The notes under the pieces were generated by a model. That model did not search any database, was not told the DNA's origin, and saw only the letters and a program-made list of their open reading frames with translations. A stretch of DNA of 64,000 bases from an uncultured Spirochaetales bacterium (GTDB lineage Bacteria > Spirochaetota > Spirochaetia > Sphaerochaetales > Sphaerochaetaceae): NCBI GenBank assembly GCA_949283305.1, contig CASDRU010000006.1:1-64000 (forward strand). The letters are read 5' to 3'. The position numbers and the translations under genes are program-made. This document shows, one piece after another, positions 52,327-61,640 of the stretch. Each line of letters opens with the position of its first letter. Position 1 is the stretch's first letter.

Positions 52327-52354
52327 CTTGCATAAATCATCTCATTTATGCAAG
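52327..52354. repeat. Perfect 11-bp inverted repeat between coaD and tRNA-Tyr
   Basis: CTTGCATAAAT-CATCTC-ATTTATGCAAG, with no mismatch. It begins 8 nt after the coaD stop and is not followed by a T-run, so it is a poor intrinsic terminator. A TTGACA box (52316-52321) sits just before it, so it may overlap the tRNA-Tyr promoter as an operator. Confidence 0.8.
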
Positions 52355-52369
52355 AATGCTCTAGTGAAC

Positions 52370-52451
52370 GGAGAGGTTCCCGAGCGGCCAAAGGGAGCAG
52401 ACTGTAAATCTGCCGGCTATGCCTTCGAAGGTTCGAATCCTTCTCTCTCCA
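52370..52451 (+). tRNA. tRNA-Tyr (GTA)
   Basis: Class II tRNA of 82 nt with a long variable arm. Acceptor GGAGAGG/TCTCTCC, anticodon loop ACTGTAAAT region giving GTA, T-arm AAGGTTCGAATCCTT. No encoded CCA. Confidence 0.94.
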
Positions 52452-52456
52452 ATACA

Positions 52457-52479
52457 GCCTTCCAATGGAAGGCTTTTTT
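52457..52479 (+). terminator. Terminator after tRNA-Tyr
   Basis: GCCTTCC-AAT-GGAAGGC followed by six T. Confidence 0.9.
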
Positions 52480-52487
52480 AGTTTTCT

Positions 52488-52922
52488 ATGATGGATTTCA
52501 AGTTTACATGCCAGCGTTGTCTGCACTGCTGCTCTGGTGAGCCTGGATATGTTTTTTTAAGCAAGAGGGATATTGAGTGCCTTTCCTCATTCCTTGGTCT
52601 TAGTGAGGATGAGTTTCTTCAGATATATGCACGGAAAGTTGACTATGGCCTTTATTACATGTTCTCTTTGAAGGAAAGGGACAATTACGACTGCATATTC
52701 CTGACTAAGGAAGGCTGTTCCGTCTATGAAGCAAGGCCAGTGCAGTGTTCTACATATCCTTTCTGGGAGGGAATCTGTGATTCTTCATCCTCATTCTTGA
52801 AGGAAGGAGATTCCTGTCCCGGTATCGGAAAGGGAAAAGTATGGAAAAAAGAAGAAATTGATGCTCTTCTTGAAAAAAATAAGGCTAATTGTGCATACAT
52901 ACTTTGGAAAAACAAGAAATAA
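52488..52922 (+). CDS. YkgJ-family cysteine-cluster protein
   Basis: A 144-residue protein of the YkgJ (CxxxCxxCC-type zinc/iron cluster) family: FTCQRCLHCCSGEPGYVFLS at the N-terminus, a middle CSVYEARPVQCSTYPFW, and a late DSCPGIGKG. The eight-Cys pattern suggests a bound metal, possibly Fe-S or Zn. Function in the family is not well known. It may start at ATG 52488 or 52491. It precedes dnaG by 17 bp. Confidence 0.82.
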   Translation: MMDFKFTCQRCLHCCSGEPGYVFLSKRDIECLSSFLGLSEDEFLQIYARKVDYGLYYMFSLKERDNYDCIFLTKEGCSVYEARPVQCSTYPFWEGICDSSSSFLKEGDSCPGIGKGKVWKKEEIDALLEKNKANCAYILWKNKK

Positions 52923-52939
52923 GTATTATATTATTACTA

Positions 52940-54739
52940 ATGGCCCGCTTTTCAGAAAAGACAATTAATGAAATCTCCACTAGACTCAGACTTTCTGATG
53001 TTGTTTCAGAATACAGCCGCCTTGTAAGGAAAGGATCAACGCTGTGGGCAAAATGTCCGTTCCATTCAAATGGAAACGAGAGGACACCAAGCTTCAAAAT
53101 CGATGATGATAAAGGCCTTTATTACTGCTTCGGCTGCCATGAGTCTGGGGATATGTTCACATTCCTTGAGAAAATCGAGCATATGACTTTCTATGAGGCA
53201 GTGGAAAGCCTCGCAAAGAAGGCTGGGGTGGAAATTGAATACACGTCTAATGAAAACCCTGGAGAAAGCAGAAGAAAAAATGAAAGCGCGGCTCTTCTTG
53301 ATCTTTATGAGAGGATAAACAACACATTCACATTCCTTCTGAAGCAGAAGAATGCAGCTCATGCAAGAGAGTATCTTGAAAGGAGGGGAATAAGTGAGGA
53401 GATTGCTGATAAATTCTCTTTGGGCTTTGCTCCTTCTTCCCCTGATTTTCTTTATGATTTTCTTAAGAAGAAAGGATATTCTGACGAAATTCTGAAAATG
53501 AGCGGACTTTTCAGCCAGAACAAGTTTCCATATCCTCTATTTGTAAACCGCCTGATGTTTCCAATCCGTAATTTCCGTGGCCAGGTCGTTGCATTCTCGG
53601 CAAGAGATCTTTCTGGCCGGGAAGGATCTCCTAAATATATAAACAGCCCGGAAACTGCAATCTACTCAAAAAGAAACAATCTTTATGGCCTTTATGAGTC
53701 AATTCCATCTCTTAAGGAAAAGGATTCAAGTGCAATCTTATGTGAAGGAAACTTTGACGTAATAAGCATGCACCAGGCAGGATATACGACTGCCATGGCA
53801 AGTCTTGGGACCTCCTTTACTCAGGAGCAGGCAAAGCTTATAAGCCGCTATACAAACAAGGTCGATCTTCTTTTTGACAGCGACGATGCGGGGCAGAACA
53901 GCACCGACAAGGCGATAATCATTCTTAACGGCTTTGATTTTGATATCAGGATACATCATCTTGAGCATTATAAGGATGCATCTGAAGCTCTTGAGAAAGA
54001 AGGGAAGAAAGGCGTTGAAAATGAGTTTGAATCAAGCCTCTCAGCCTTTGAATATCTTGTTCAAAAGAACATTAAACGTTATAATATTCAAACACCAAGG
54101 GGAAAGAGTGACTTTTTGTCCTCATTTTCTCCTTTTATGGACTCTCTTAACAGCAATGTCGAGAAAGAAAGCTATATGAACGATCTGGCTCTCAGAATCA
54201 ATGTTTCTCTTTCGACTGTTGAGAAGGACCTGAGAAAAGGCAATGGGAGGGAAAAGGAAAAAGGCAATATAGAGGAAGTGCCGTTAAAGGAATTCAATCC
54301 CGCAAATTGCTCTCTTGATTTATATGCCATGCTGATACTTGTAAATCACAGGCAACTATTTAATATTTACAGAAGAGAAATCAGTTTTGGCGATTTGAAG
54401 GACAAAGATGCACAATCCCTTTATCTTGCTCTTGAGGATGCACTCAGAGACGGAGTCTCTTCGAATGAGGTTTTTCTGAGCCTGATTAACGATGACAGAC
54501 TCAGAAATTATGTATCAACCAGTTTCATGCTGGATGAGTTTTCTCGCTCAGCAGAGAATGTGCTGGATGAAGCTGTGGATAAAATAAGGCTGAGAAGCCT
54601 TGAAGAGAAGCGGGAAGTCGTTAACAAACAAATCCGGCTTCTTTCATCTTCTCTGGATGCAGATGATATTTCCCATCTGATGGAGAAGAAGAAAGATATG
54701 GATGATGAGATTAACGCGATAAAGAGCCGCATATACTAA
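52940..54739 (+). CDS. dnaG: DNA primase DnaG
   Basis: Primase (599 aa). CHC2 zinc-binding domain (CPFH...YYCFGC at about residues 38-65), RNA polymerase core with LMFPIRNFRGQVVAFSAR, Toprim domain with ILCEGNFDVISMHQAG and LLFDSDDAGQ, and a divergent C-terminal helicase-binding domain rich in charged helices. The start is ATG 52940 (MARFSEKTINEI); an upstream TTG reading overlaps the YkgJ gene. rpoD follows 18 bp later, the classical dnaG-rpoD pairing. Confidence 0.95.
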   Translation: MARFSEKTINEISTRLRLSDVVSEYSRLVRKGSTLWAKCPFHSNGNERTPSFKIDDDKGLYYCFGCHESGDMFTFLEKIEHMTFYEAVESLAKKAGVEIEYTSNENPGESRRKNESAALLDLYERINNTFTFLLKQKNAAHAREYLERRGISEEIADKFSLGFAPSSPDFLYDFLKKKGYSDEILKMSGLFSQNKFPYPLFVNRLMFPIRNFRGQVVAFSARDLSGREGSPKYINSPETAIYSKRNNLYGLYESIPSLKEKDSSAILCEGNFDVISMHQAGYTTAMASLGTSFTQEQAKLISRYTNKVDLLFDSDDAGQNSTDKAIIILNGFDFDIRIHHLEHYKDASEALEKEGKKGVENEFESSLSAFEYLVQKNIKRYNIQTPRGKSDFLSSFSPFMDSLNSNVEKESYMNDLALRINVSLSTVEKDLRKGNGREKEKGNIEEVPLKEFNPANCSLDLYAMLILVNHRQLFNIYRREISFGDLKDKDAQSLYLALEDALRDGVSSNEVFLSLINDDRLRNYVSTSFMLDEFSRSAENVLDEAVDKIRLRSLEEKREVVNKQIRLLSSSLDADDISHLMEKKKDMDDEINAIKSRIY

Positions 54740-54757
54740 TGAGGTATATTCAAAGGA

Positions 54758-57190
54758 ATGGGACAGGAAGATTTTAAAAATCAGTCATTTTATGAAGAAC
54801 TTGTCAGAACAGGAAAAGAAAACGGTCTTGTTACACTTGATGATATTGTACAGGCAACAAAGTCACTAAAGCTATCTCTACCTGAGATTGCTGATATATC
54901 ACAGATGCTTAAAAATGACGGAATTCATGTTGAGGATGATTCTGAAGAGGAAAATTTCTCACCAACTGAGTCAGATCTTTCAGAGGATTTCGATGATGAT
55001 GAGCTTCCCCCAAGCGAAGACGAGCTTTCTGAAGATGAATTCCTTTCTTCTGAAGAGGAAGAAGAGCACAGTGAAGATGATGATGAGCCTATGGATATAG
55101 ATGAGGCTCTTTCTCAGGATGAAGACAGCCAGAAAGAAGAATCTGATGATGAGGATGATGATATAGACGATCTTTCTGCCGAGAATGAGGATGAGAATGA
55201 TGCTCTTTCTGATTTCAAAGGTCCGGATGATGAGTCTTTTGCATCCACTGAGAGGTTTATTGATATCTCAAATTTCTCAGACAGCAGCATGGAACATACC
55301 AAGGCAAGCACCAAAATCGATGCAGGAGTCGATGATCCTATCAGGCTGTATCTTAAGGAGATAGGTAACGAAAGTCTTCTTACAGGCGAGCAGGAAGTTG
55401 AGCTTGCAATGCAGATGGAAAGAGGAGCAGATATTGTCAAATCTGTGATCCGTGAATCCGGAATACTCATTTCTTTCTTTTCCAAGGTCCTTGAGAAAAT
55501 GCAGACTAAAATCGATGATGACACTGAGGAGACGCTTTCAACAGAAGAGCTCAAGGAATTCCTTTCTGTGCAGAAGAGATACAATGCAAACTACAAGGAT
55601 GCGCTCAACAGGGAAATGGCTCAGAACTTCAAGACATATAACGAGATGAAGAGCCGCATGAGTCTTGCAGGCGAGGATATAACAAAGAATGAGGAGATTC
55701 TTGCTTTGAGAGAGAATATCCTCAACCGTCTGGGAGGTTATCCTGATGAGTCTTCTAAAGTGTTCAAGGGCAAGAAAAGAAAGGATTTTGCAACTCGTGA
55801 AGCCTGGATTGAATATGCTCGGGAGAAAACAAGAGCAAAGTATATAAAAGAGCTTAAGGACAATATTGCAAATGCCAAGGCTGAAGAGAAAAAGGCCAAC
55901 AGCGAAATCCAGAGCCAGCTTTATGCTCTTCTTGATGAATATAAGGCAAACAATCCTTCAAAGAGTGAGATGGATATCGAGAAGGAGAAGAAGAAGATCG
56001 AGGACAAGCTTCTTGCGGAGCACAAAGCAAGAATGCTTCAGCTTTCCAAGAAATATACTGACTGGACAAAGGAACTTGAAGCCCTATCTTCTGGCCGCTA
56101 TATTCCTGTTTCCGACTGGGTCACTCCACTGGAGATGCAGCAGGAGGAAATAGATGATCTTACTCAGATTTTCATCAATGCAAAGAAGAAAATCAAAGAG
56201 TGTCAGGAAAAGAAGGACCGTTCATCCAGAAAGCTAAGAATCACAAGCATCAGAGAGCTCAGGCAGCTTGGCCGTGATCTGGCAACAAGAAGCAAGGCTA
56301 AAGAGATTGAGGAATCTCTGAATATGACAAGCGATCAGATCAAGGAGGAGATCAAGGATCTTCAGCTTACAGAGAAAGAGCTGAGAAACATAGAATATGA
56401 TTTTGAGTGCTCAACTGACGATATTCTTGAGAATGTAAAGAATATTGAATATGGTCAGAAGATTCTCAAGGCTGCGAAAGACAGGCTTATTAAAGCAAAC
56501 CTTCGTCTTGTTGTCTCCATCGCAAAGAAGTACAACAACAGAGGGCTCATGTTCTTTGATCTTGTTCAGGAAGGAAATATCGGACTGATAAAGGCAGTTG
56601 AGAAATTTGAGTACAAGAAGGGATATAAATTCTCAACATATGCAACTTGGTGGATTCGTCAGGCAATAACAAGAAGCATTTCTGATCAGGCAAGGACAAT
56701 AAGAGTCCCAGTTCATATGATCGAGCAGATAAACAAGGTTGTAAGGGAATCCAGAATCCTCATGCAGCTTTATGGAAGAGAGCCGACTGACAAGGAGATT
56801 GCTGAGCGCCTTGATTGGCCTGAGTCCAAGGTCAAGAACGTCAAGAGTGTAGCACGTGAGCCTATAAGTCTTGAAACTCCGGTAGGAGAGGAAGAGGACA
56901 GCGTGCTTTCTGACTTCATTGAAGACAAGGATGCTGAAAATCCTGCAAACAGGACAACTTATGTTCTTCTTCAGGACAAGATTAGGGAACTGCTTTCAGA
57001 GCTTCCGGAGCGTGAGCAGGAAGTGCTGAGGATGCGCTTTGGTCTTGATGACGGCTATTCTCTTACCCTTGAGGAAGTTGGACTTTATTTTGATGTAACA
57101 AGAGAGAGAATAAGGCAGATTGAGGCAAAGGCATTGAGACGTCTTCGCTTCCCTTCACGAAGTAAGAAACTAAAAGACTGGAATGAGTAG
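54758..57190 (+). CDS. rpoD: Housekeeping RNA polymerase sigma factor RpoD
   Basis: Primary sigma-70 (810 aa), longer than usual. Region 1.1-like N-terminus, then a very acidic Asp/Glu/Ser segment at about residues 58-150, region 1.2 ([22 protein letters not shown]), a large non-conserved insertion between 1.2 and 2.1 (about residues 225-555) rich in charged helices, region 2 ([29 protein letters not shown] in part), region 3, and region 4.2 [23 protein letters not shown] lies directly before the ATG, an awkward spacing. It serves the many TTGACA/TATAAT promoters seen here. Confidence 0.95.
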   Translation: MGQEDFKNQSFYEELVRTGKENGLVTLDDIVQATKSLKLSLPEIADISQMLKNDGIHVEDDSEEENFSPTESDLSEDFDDDELPPSEDELSEDEFLSSEEEEEHSEDDDEPMDIDEALSQDEDSQKEESDDEDDDIDDLSAENEDENDALSDFKGPDDESFASTERFIDISNFSDSSMEHTKASTKIDAGVDDPIRLYLKEIGNESLLTGEQEVELAMQMERGADIVKSVIRESGILISFFSKVLEKMQTKIDDDTEETLSTEELKEFLSVQKRYNANYKDALNREMAQNFKTYNEMKSRMSLAGEDITKNEEILALRENILNRLGGYPDESSKVFKGKKRKDFATREAWIEYAREKTRAKYIKELKDNIANAKAEEKKANSEIQSQLYALLDEYKANNPSKSEMDIEKEKKKIEDKLLAEHKARMLQLSKKYTDWTKELEALSSGRYIPVSDWVTPLEMQQEEIDDLTQIFINAKKKIKECQEKKDRSSRKLRITSIRELRQLGRDLATRSKAKEIEESLNMTSDQIKEEIKDLQLTEKELRNIEYDFECSTDDILENVKNIEYGQKILKAAKDRLIKANLRLVVSIAKKYNNRGLMFFDLVQEGNIGLIKAVEKFEYKKGYKFSTYATWWIRQAITRSISDQARTIRVPVHMIEQINKVVRESRILMQLYGREPTDKEIAERLDWPESKVKNVKSVAREPISLETPVGEEEDSVLSDFIEDKDAENPANRTTYVLLQDKIRELLSELPEREQEVLRMRFGLDDGYSLTLEEVGLYFDVTRERIRQIEAKALRRLRFPSRSKKLKDWNE

Positions 57191-57245
57191 AAAAAAAACT
57201 TGAAAGTCGTTAATATCATATAGTCTTAAGGAGAAATGCTAAATT

Positions 57246-58112
57246 ATGGCAAACGAGAAACTAGAGTGTTTGAAGAAACTGCAGGTAGTCTTACAGAAGA
57301 AATTTGTTCTGGAAGATGAGGTTCATAACATTCCATGTAATCTTATAAAGAAAAGCGAAGAACTTGATGTGGCAAAGACTAAGCTTGATAATCTCACTCA
57401 GGCTAGGGACGCTGTTGAAGCTGAGCTTAAAAGTCTTTCTATCAGATACGATGATGCATTCAATAAGAGAGTAGAGTATGAGAAGCAGATGGAATTCATC
57501 TCAACTCAGAGAGAGTATGAGGCTCTTTCAAAGCAGCTGGATGAAGCCAATGTCACAGAAAATTCTCTTTTAAAGCTCAAGGAAGCAAAGAATACAGAGC
57601 TGGGAAAGCTCAATGCAGAGATTGAGACGCAGTCTGCTGTTGTAGATGCTCTTCAGACAGAGCATGATGATGAGAAGAAGGATGTTGATGCACTTCTTGA
57701 GTCAAAGAACGCTGAGATTTCAGCTCTTGACGCTGAGTGCGCTTCAATAAGGGGAAACATCATTTCTGATGAGCTTTTTGACAAGTTCTCCAATATTGTG
57801 AGAAAGAAGGACGGCTATGGCATAGTTCCAGTCTATGGTCAGGTATGTACAGGCTGTGATTTGATTCTTCCTGTTCAGTTTGTTATTGACCTTGAACTGA
57901 AGAACCAGAGGGATGAGATTGACTATTGTCCGTACTGCTCAAGAATCATATATAAAGAGCATCTTGATGAAGAGACAGAGAAGAACTATACATTCGAGAA
58001 GCTTGAGAATAAGATTGAAGGCAGGAATACTCATGCTGAGGACCTTGGCTCTAAGGATGATAATGACACATTCGATGAGTCAATGGAGATGGACGACAGT
58101 TTCGATTTCTAA
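57246..58112 (+). CDS. Coiled-coil protein with C4-type zinc ribbon
   Basis: A 288-residue protein: an antiparallel coiled coil (about residues 5-180) followed by a four-Cys zinc ribbon (VCTGCDLILP...DYCPYCSRIIY at about 203-238) and an acidic tail ending SMEMDDSFDF. This is the zf-RING_7/CT398-like architecture, thought to act in nucleic acid or secretion contexts. AAGGAG at 57228 is 12 nt from ATG 57246, longer than usual. It lies between rpoD and the RNase P RNA gene. Confidence 0.8.
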   Translation: MANEKLECLKKLQVVLQKKFVLEDEVHNIPCNLIKKSEELDVAKTKLDNLTQARDAVEAELKSLSIRYDDAFNKRVEYEKQMEFISTQREYEALSKQLDEANVTENSLLKLKEAKNTELGKLNAEIETQSAVVDALQTEHDDEKKDVDALLESKNAEISALDAECASIRGNIISDELFDKFSNIVRKKDGYGIVPVYGQVCTGCDLILPVQFVIDLELKNQRDEIDYCPYCSRIIYKEHLDEETEKNYTFEKLENKIEGRNTHAEDLGSKDDNDTFDESMEMDDSFDF

Positions 58113-58119
58113 GCATATT

Positions 58120-58440
58120 TCAGGTATCTGAAGTAATCGCTGCATGCAGAGGAAAGTCCGGGCACCACAGGACAGAGACGCTGGATAACGTCCAGGAGCA
58201 GTAATGCTACAGATAGTGCAACAGAAAGTATACCGCCGCAAGGTAAGGGTGAAATGGTGGAGTAAGAGCCCACCGCGCAGGTAGTGATACCTGCGGCATG
58301 GTAAACCTCGTCTGGTGCAAGGCCAAGAAGTGACTGGGTTTGTCCGCCCGAAAGTCACGGGTAGGCTGCTTGAGGCTATGAGTAATCATAGTCCGAGATA
58401 GATGATTACATAAACAGAACTCGGCTTATCAGATGCCTGA
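58120..58440 (+). ncRNA. rnpB: RNase P RNA (bacterial type A)
   Basis: Catalytic RNA of RNase P, about 320 nt. Conserved blocks are the GAGGAAAGTCCGGGC 5' region (P4/CR-I), ACAGAAA, the GGTAAGGGTGAAA block (CR-II/III region) and the 3' ACAGAACTCGGCTTA (P4 strand). The ends pair as P1 (CAGGTATCTGA with TCAGATGCCTG, one G-T). It begins 7 bp after the zinc-ribbon gene stop. TTTTAT follows the 3' end. Confidence 0.93.
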
Positions 58441-58462
58441 TTTTATATTATAGGAGGCTGTA

Positions 58463-59242
58463 ATGAGAAAACTTTTGATTTTTCTTTTACTGCCTCTTTT
58501 TTTATTCATATCATGCAATGATGATTCTGATTATGAAGATCTTTTTTCTGAGAAAAAATATCAAGATGTAATCAGTAAAGCTGATGAAACGCTTGAAAAT
58601 GCACTTGATGAGAAAGCTCTTTATTACAAAGCAAGAAGCCATTATTATCTAAATGAAAATGAAGAGGCTTCAACCTCAGCTCTTTTGTTTTCACTTGTAT
58701 TTGACGAAGACTCTGAATACTACCATCATGCACTGCGGATCATCTTGAACACACGCGATGATGAATATGCGATAAAAGCTGCCAGAAAACTTATTGAGGA
58801 TGATAAGATTACAAAGAACAACAGGGTTAGGTATTATCAGATTCTGATCAAAAACGGAATGGATGAAGAGGCAGATAGAGTATATACAACACTCCTTGGT
58901 CTTTTAAATGAGAAGGAAATGCTTTATCTTATGCTTTCATGCATGCCTGACAGTACCAAGATCATAACAGCTCTTGAAAGCTATTATGCAGAATATGGGC
59001 TTGATGATTATATGATTTCATCTCTTGAAACTCTGATTCCTGTTTTCATCAAGCGTTCTGATATAAGCATCGCTTATGCGTTTATTTCAAATCTCAGCTT
59101 GAAAATCGATACGCCTGAGCTCCTGCTTGCTCTTGGTGATTTCTTCTATGCAGCAAAAGAAAGGGACAAGGCCTTTTATTTCTGGAGCCTAGCAGAAGCA
59201 GATTATCCGCTTCAGGCCGGACTCAGAATGCGCGATTACTGA
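58463..59242 (+). CDS. TPR-like lipoprotein
   Basis: A 259-residue lipoprotein: signal peptide MRKLLIFLLLPLFLFISC with lipobox LFISC, then acidic residues and a series of helical pairs (about five degenerate TPR/SEL-like units, such as EKALYYKARSHYYLNENEEA). AGGAGG 5 nt before ATG 58463 shows strong translation. It likely sits in the outer or inner membrane as an assembly scaffold, similar to BamD-like or solute-binding TPR lipoproteins. Precise role unknown. It is convergent with mazG (7-nt overlap). Confidence 0.8.
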   Translation: MRKLLIFLLLPLFLFISCNDDSDYEDLFSEKKYQDVISKADETLENALDEKALYYKARSHYYLNENEEASTSALLFSLVFDEDSEYYHHALRIILNTRDDEYAIKAARKLIEDDKITKNNRVRYYQILIKNGMDEEADRVYTTLLGLLNEKEMLYLMLSCMPDSTKIITALESYYAEYGLDDYMISSLETLIPVFIKRSDISIAYAFISNLSLKIDTPELLLALGDFFYAAKERDKAFYFWSLAEADYPLQAGLRMRDY

Positions 59243-60057
59243 GCTCTTTCCTCAGACTTCACTTCATCCCAGATCTTATCCAGGGTATCTAAATCAGCAT
59301 TCATTATATCTATTCCTTTTTCTTCAGCTTTCTTGATAACTGAAAGAAATCTTTTCTCTACCTTTCTGTTGCATCTTTCGAGTGCTGCAGTTGCTCTCAC
59401 ATCAAGGAATCTTGAAAGGTTTACAACAGAACATAAAAGATCCCCGATTTCCTCTTCAATATGGTCTTTATTGTTTTCACTGACTGCATCCTCAACTTCT
59501 TTCAGTTCCTCTTTGACTTTTAAAAGAGCCCCGTTTGCATCAGGCCAGTCAAAACCGACTTTATGCATTTTCTTCTGAATTTCATAGCATCGCTCGAGTG
59601 GGGGCAGGGAAGAGGGGATATGGGAAAATATCTTATCGCCATCAAACTTCTTTCCCTCAATTTTTTCTTTCACACTGTTCCAGAGAGACAGAACCTGCTT
59701 CTCGTTTTCAGCTTTCTCGTTACCGAATACATGAGGATGTCTTCTGATCAACTTCTCGCAGACCTCATTTATAGCATCAGAGGGAGAAAAATCACCTTTT
59801 TCATCAGAAATATATAAGGCAAGAAAGAGGTTTATCATTATATCCCCGATTTCCTCTCTCATCATGCTTATATCTTTTTTATCACAGCCTTCAATATATT
59901 CATATGTCTCATCAATAAGGCTTATTGCGGCACTTTTCTCGCTTTGTTTTCTATCCCAGGGACAGCCTTCAGGAGATCTGAGTGCTGTAATTATCTCATA
60001 AAGATTCTTGCATGCATCTGCAATGTTGTCTGCTTTTTCAAGTTTGTAGTCAATCAT
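59236..60057 (-). CDS. mazG: Nucleoside triphosphate pyrophosphohydrolase MazG
   Basis: MazG (273 aa) with two tandem MazG domains. The first has LRSPEGCPWDRKQ, then DETYEYIEGCDKKD and REEIGDIMINL (EExxE...ExxD metal site); the second has GFDWPDANGALLKVKEELKEVEDA and EEEIGDLLCSVVNLSRFL. It hydrolyses (d)NTPs, and in stress responses may lower ppGpp. Complete. It is read away from the phosphatase gene and convergent with the TPR lipoprotein. Confidence 0.94.
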   Translation of the reverse strand: MIDYKLEKADNIADACKNLYEIITALRSPEGCPWDRKQSEKSAAISLIDETYEYIEGCDKKDISMMREEIGDIMINLFLALYISDEKGDFSPSDAINEVCEKLIRRHPHVFGNEKAENEKQVLSLWNSVKEKIEGKKFDGDKIFSHIPSSLPPLERCYEIQKKMHKVGFDWPDANGALLKVKEELKEVEDAVSENNKDHIEEEIGDLLCSVVNLSRFLDVRATAALERCNRKVEKRFLSVIKKAEEKGIDIMNADLDTLDKIWDEVKSEERAQ

Positions 60058-60144
60058 GATTTTAATTTAGTCATTTTTCATTTAAATTGATAGTATCGTA
60101 GAATGAGAAAATCTGATACTTTTTATCTAAAGTGGGATTAACAG

Positions 60145-60579
60145 ATGATTAGCGTGCTTTTTGTATGCCATGGGAACATATGCAGATCACAAATGGCTGA
60201 GTGCATGGCCAAAGACTATGCAGCAAAGAATAATATTTCATCTTCATTTTATTTTGACAGCGCAGCAACAAGCAGAGAGGAGATTGGAAATAAAATATAT
60301 CCTCCTGCGAGAAAAAAGCTTATAGACATGAATATTGAAGTTTATGATCATAAAGCACGGCAGATAACAGAGAAGGATATAAAAGATTTTGACTACATAT
60401 TTTATATGGATGAAAACAATAAGAGAAACATAATAAGACTCTTTGGTTTTTTGCCAGATAACGTAAAGCCTCTCCTTGAAAACAAGGACATTGCTGATCC
60501 ATGGTACACAGGAAATTTTGATCAGACATATTCTGATATTAAAAAAGGTTTAAAAAAGATGTTTGAAAATCTCAGATAA
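60145..60579 (+). CDS. Low-molecular-weight protein tyrosine phosphatase
   Basis: LMW-PTP (144 aa). The active-site P-loop is FVCHGNICRSQMAE (Cys-x5-Arg-Ser), with the general acid Asp in ADPWYTGNF near the C-terminus. Normal length. It could dephosphorylate protein tyrosine, or act on arsenate-like substrates; tyrosine phosphatase is more likely from the DPWYTG form. It is divergent from mazG and is the last recognisable gene before the AT-rich stretch. Confidence 0.92.
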   Translation: MISVLFVCHGNICRSQMAECMAKDYAAKNNISSSFYFDSAATSREEIGNKIYPPARKKLIDMNIEVYDHKARQITEKDIKDFDYIFYMDENNKRNIIRLFGFLPDNVKPLLENKDIADPWYTGNFDQTYSDIKKGLKKMFENLR

Positions 60580-61165
60580 TTCTGTTTCTATTAATAAGTA
60601 CAGATACATTTGAGATCAATAAAAATAATTCATCATTTGCTTAATAGAGAATAATACAAATAAAAAATCATATGAAATATTCTTTAGAGAGAATAGCTTT
60701 GCTGATTTGTGATATAATATAAGTAGAAATAATCTATAAAACAGAATTATCCCAAAACATTCTTATTTTTATAATACTGACGATAATCAGATGGATAATA
60801 ATGAAATTCTAGTTGACAGAATATATATTATATACATTTTTATAAATTTCAAATACACAATATATTTCATACTGTATTGTAATAAATTCTGAATTAAAGA
60901 TTAAAACAATTTAAAATATAATACGATTATAAAATTAAATTATATTAAAAATATATGCAAATAAAAATATAATACACATTAATTTATAATGCGTATAGGT
61001 CAGTCATTTAATTTTGATACTATATATAATATTAAAAGATAGATCTAAATTAGTTTTCTATTGTAATTACTATAATATGTAATTTTGTCCTGGAAATTTT
61101 CACCCTGAGCTAGCCTATTTTAAAAATATAAATTAATTAATTTGTTTCTGTATCTTTTAACAGTA
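60580..61165 (+). other. AT-rich stretch without recognised genes
   Basis: About 590 bp dominated by A/T, with no frame of convincing coding character on either strand and no RNA family, DnaA-box cluster or repeat that I can recognise. It may be non-coding filler, decayed DNA or an acquired segment at the boundary of the leftward gene block. Confidence 0.6.
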
Positions 61166-61327
61166 TCAATATTTTCTTATGTTCCAGCTCTTTTCGTATG
61201 AATCCAAGACCTTTAATCCTTTTCTGTAGAAAGCTCTGTCTTTGAGTATAAAGAAATTGATCTCTCTCGATAAGAATCTTTCAAAAGCGTTTTTTGCATT
61301 CAAATAAATGCGTATAGCTTTATTCAT
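61166..61327 (-). CDS. Possible small protein or gene remnant (53 aa)
   Basis: A short leftward frame starting MNKAIRIYLNAKNAFERFL and ending NIRKY, basic and helical. It follows the 91-aa gene by 37 bp on the same strand. No ribosome site is visible and the surrounding DNA is AT-rich, so it may be a remnant or chance frame. Confidence 0.3.
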   Translation of the reverse strand: MNKAIRIYLNAKNAFERFLSREINFFILKDRAFYRKGLKVLDSYEKSWNIRKY

Positions 61328-61364
61328 ATTTGTTTTTCTGTATAGTCTGATTCTGGATATATTC

Positions 61365-61640
61365 TCAGGGTTTATGGAAAAAAATCAAAGGTTCATTGTT
61401 TTCATTGAAAAATTGGGGGCAGTAAAAAGTAAACCATCCTTTTTGAATATTATCTTCATTCAATTCCCCTATTGCGTATTTTACAATATATTCCAGGACT
61501 TCAGCAGCATTGCTTCCTTCTGGACTGTTTTTTGTCCAGTAGAACTCAAGCGGAATATTATAATCATTAATGAAGCTCTGTATTACAAATATAATCTGTA
61601 CGTTTTTCTCTAAAGGACTTAAATTGCTGAAATCACTCAT
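61365..61640 (-). CDS. Hypothetical protein, 91 aa
   Basis: Not recognised. A 91-residue protein beginning MSDFSNLSPLEKNVQIIF, with aromatic/acidic composition and no membrane segment or signal peptide. It starts immediately after the stop of the lipoprotein gene (ATG at 61640, stop at 61641-61643), so it is likely co-transcribed. The C-terminus IFFHKP ends abruptly, and it may be the front of a once longer protein. The opposite-strand frame over the same DNA is judged a shadow. Confidence 0.5.
   Translation of the reverse strand: MSDFSNLSPLEKNVQIIFVIQSFINDYNIPLEFYWTKNSPEGSNAAEVLEYIVKYAIGELNEDNIQKGWFTFYCPQFFNENNEPLIFFHKP

Noticed and set aside
52050-52526. Leftward frame of about 158 residues across coaD's end and tRNA-Tyr
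   Set aside because: It runs antisense through a tRNA and shows the familiar spurious tRNA-derived translation; no independent support.
58080-58358. Leftward frame inside the RNase P RNA gene
   Set aside because: Arg/Pro/Cys-rich noise on the opposite strand of a structural RNA.
60580-61165. Replication origin in the AT-rich stretch
   Set aside because: AT-rich, but no cluster of TTATCCACA-type DnaA boxes and no dnaA/dnaN neighbours.
61308-61613. Rightward frame of 101 residues in the AT-rich patch
   Set aside because: Hydrophobic AT-driven frame antisense to the better supported 91-aa leftward gene; no ribosome site.
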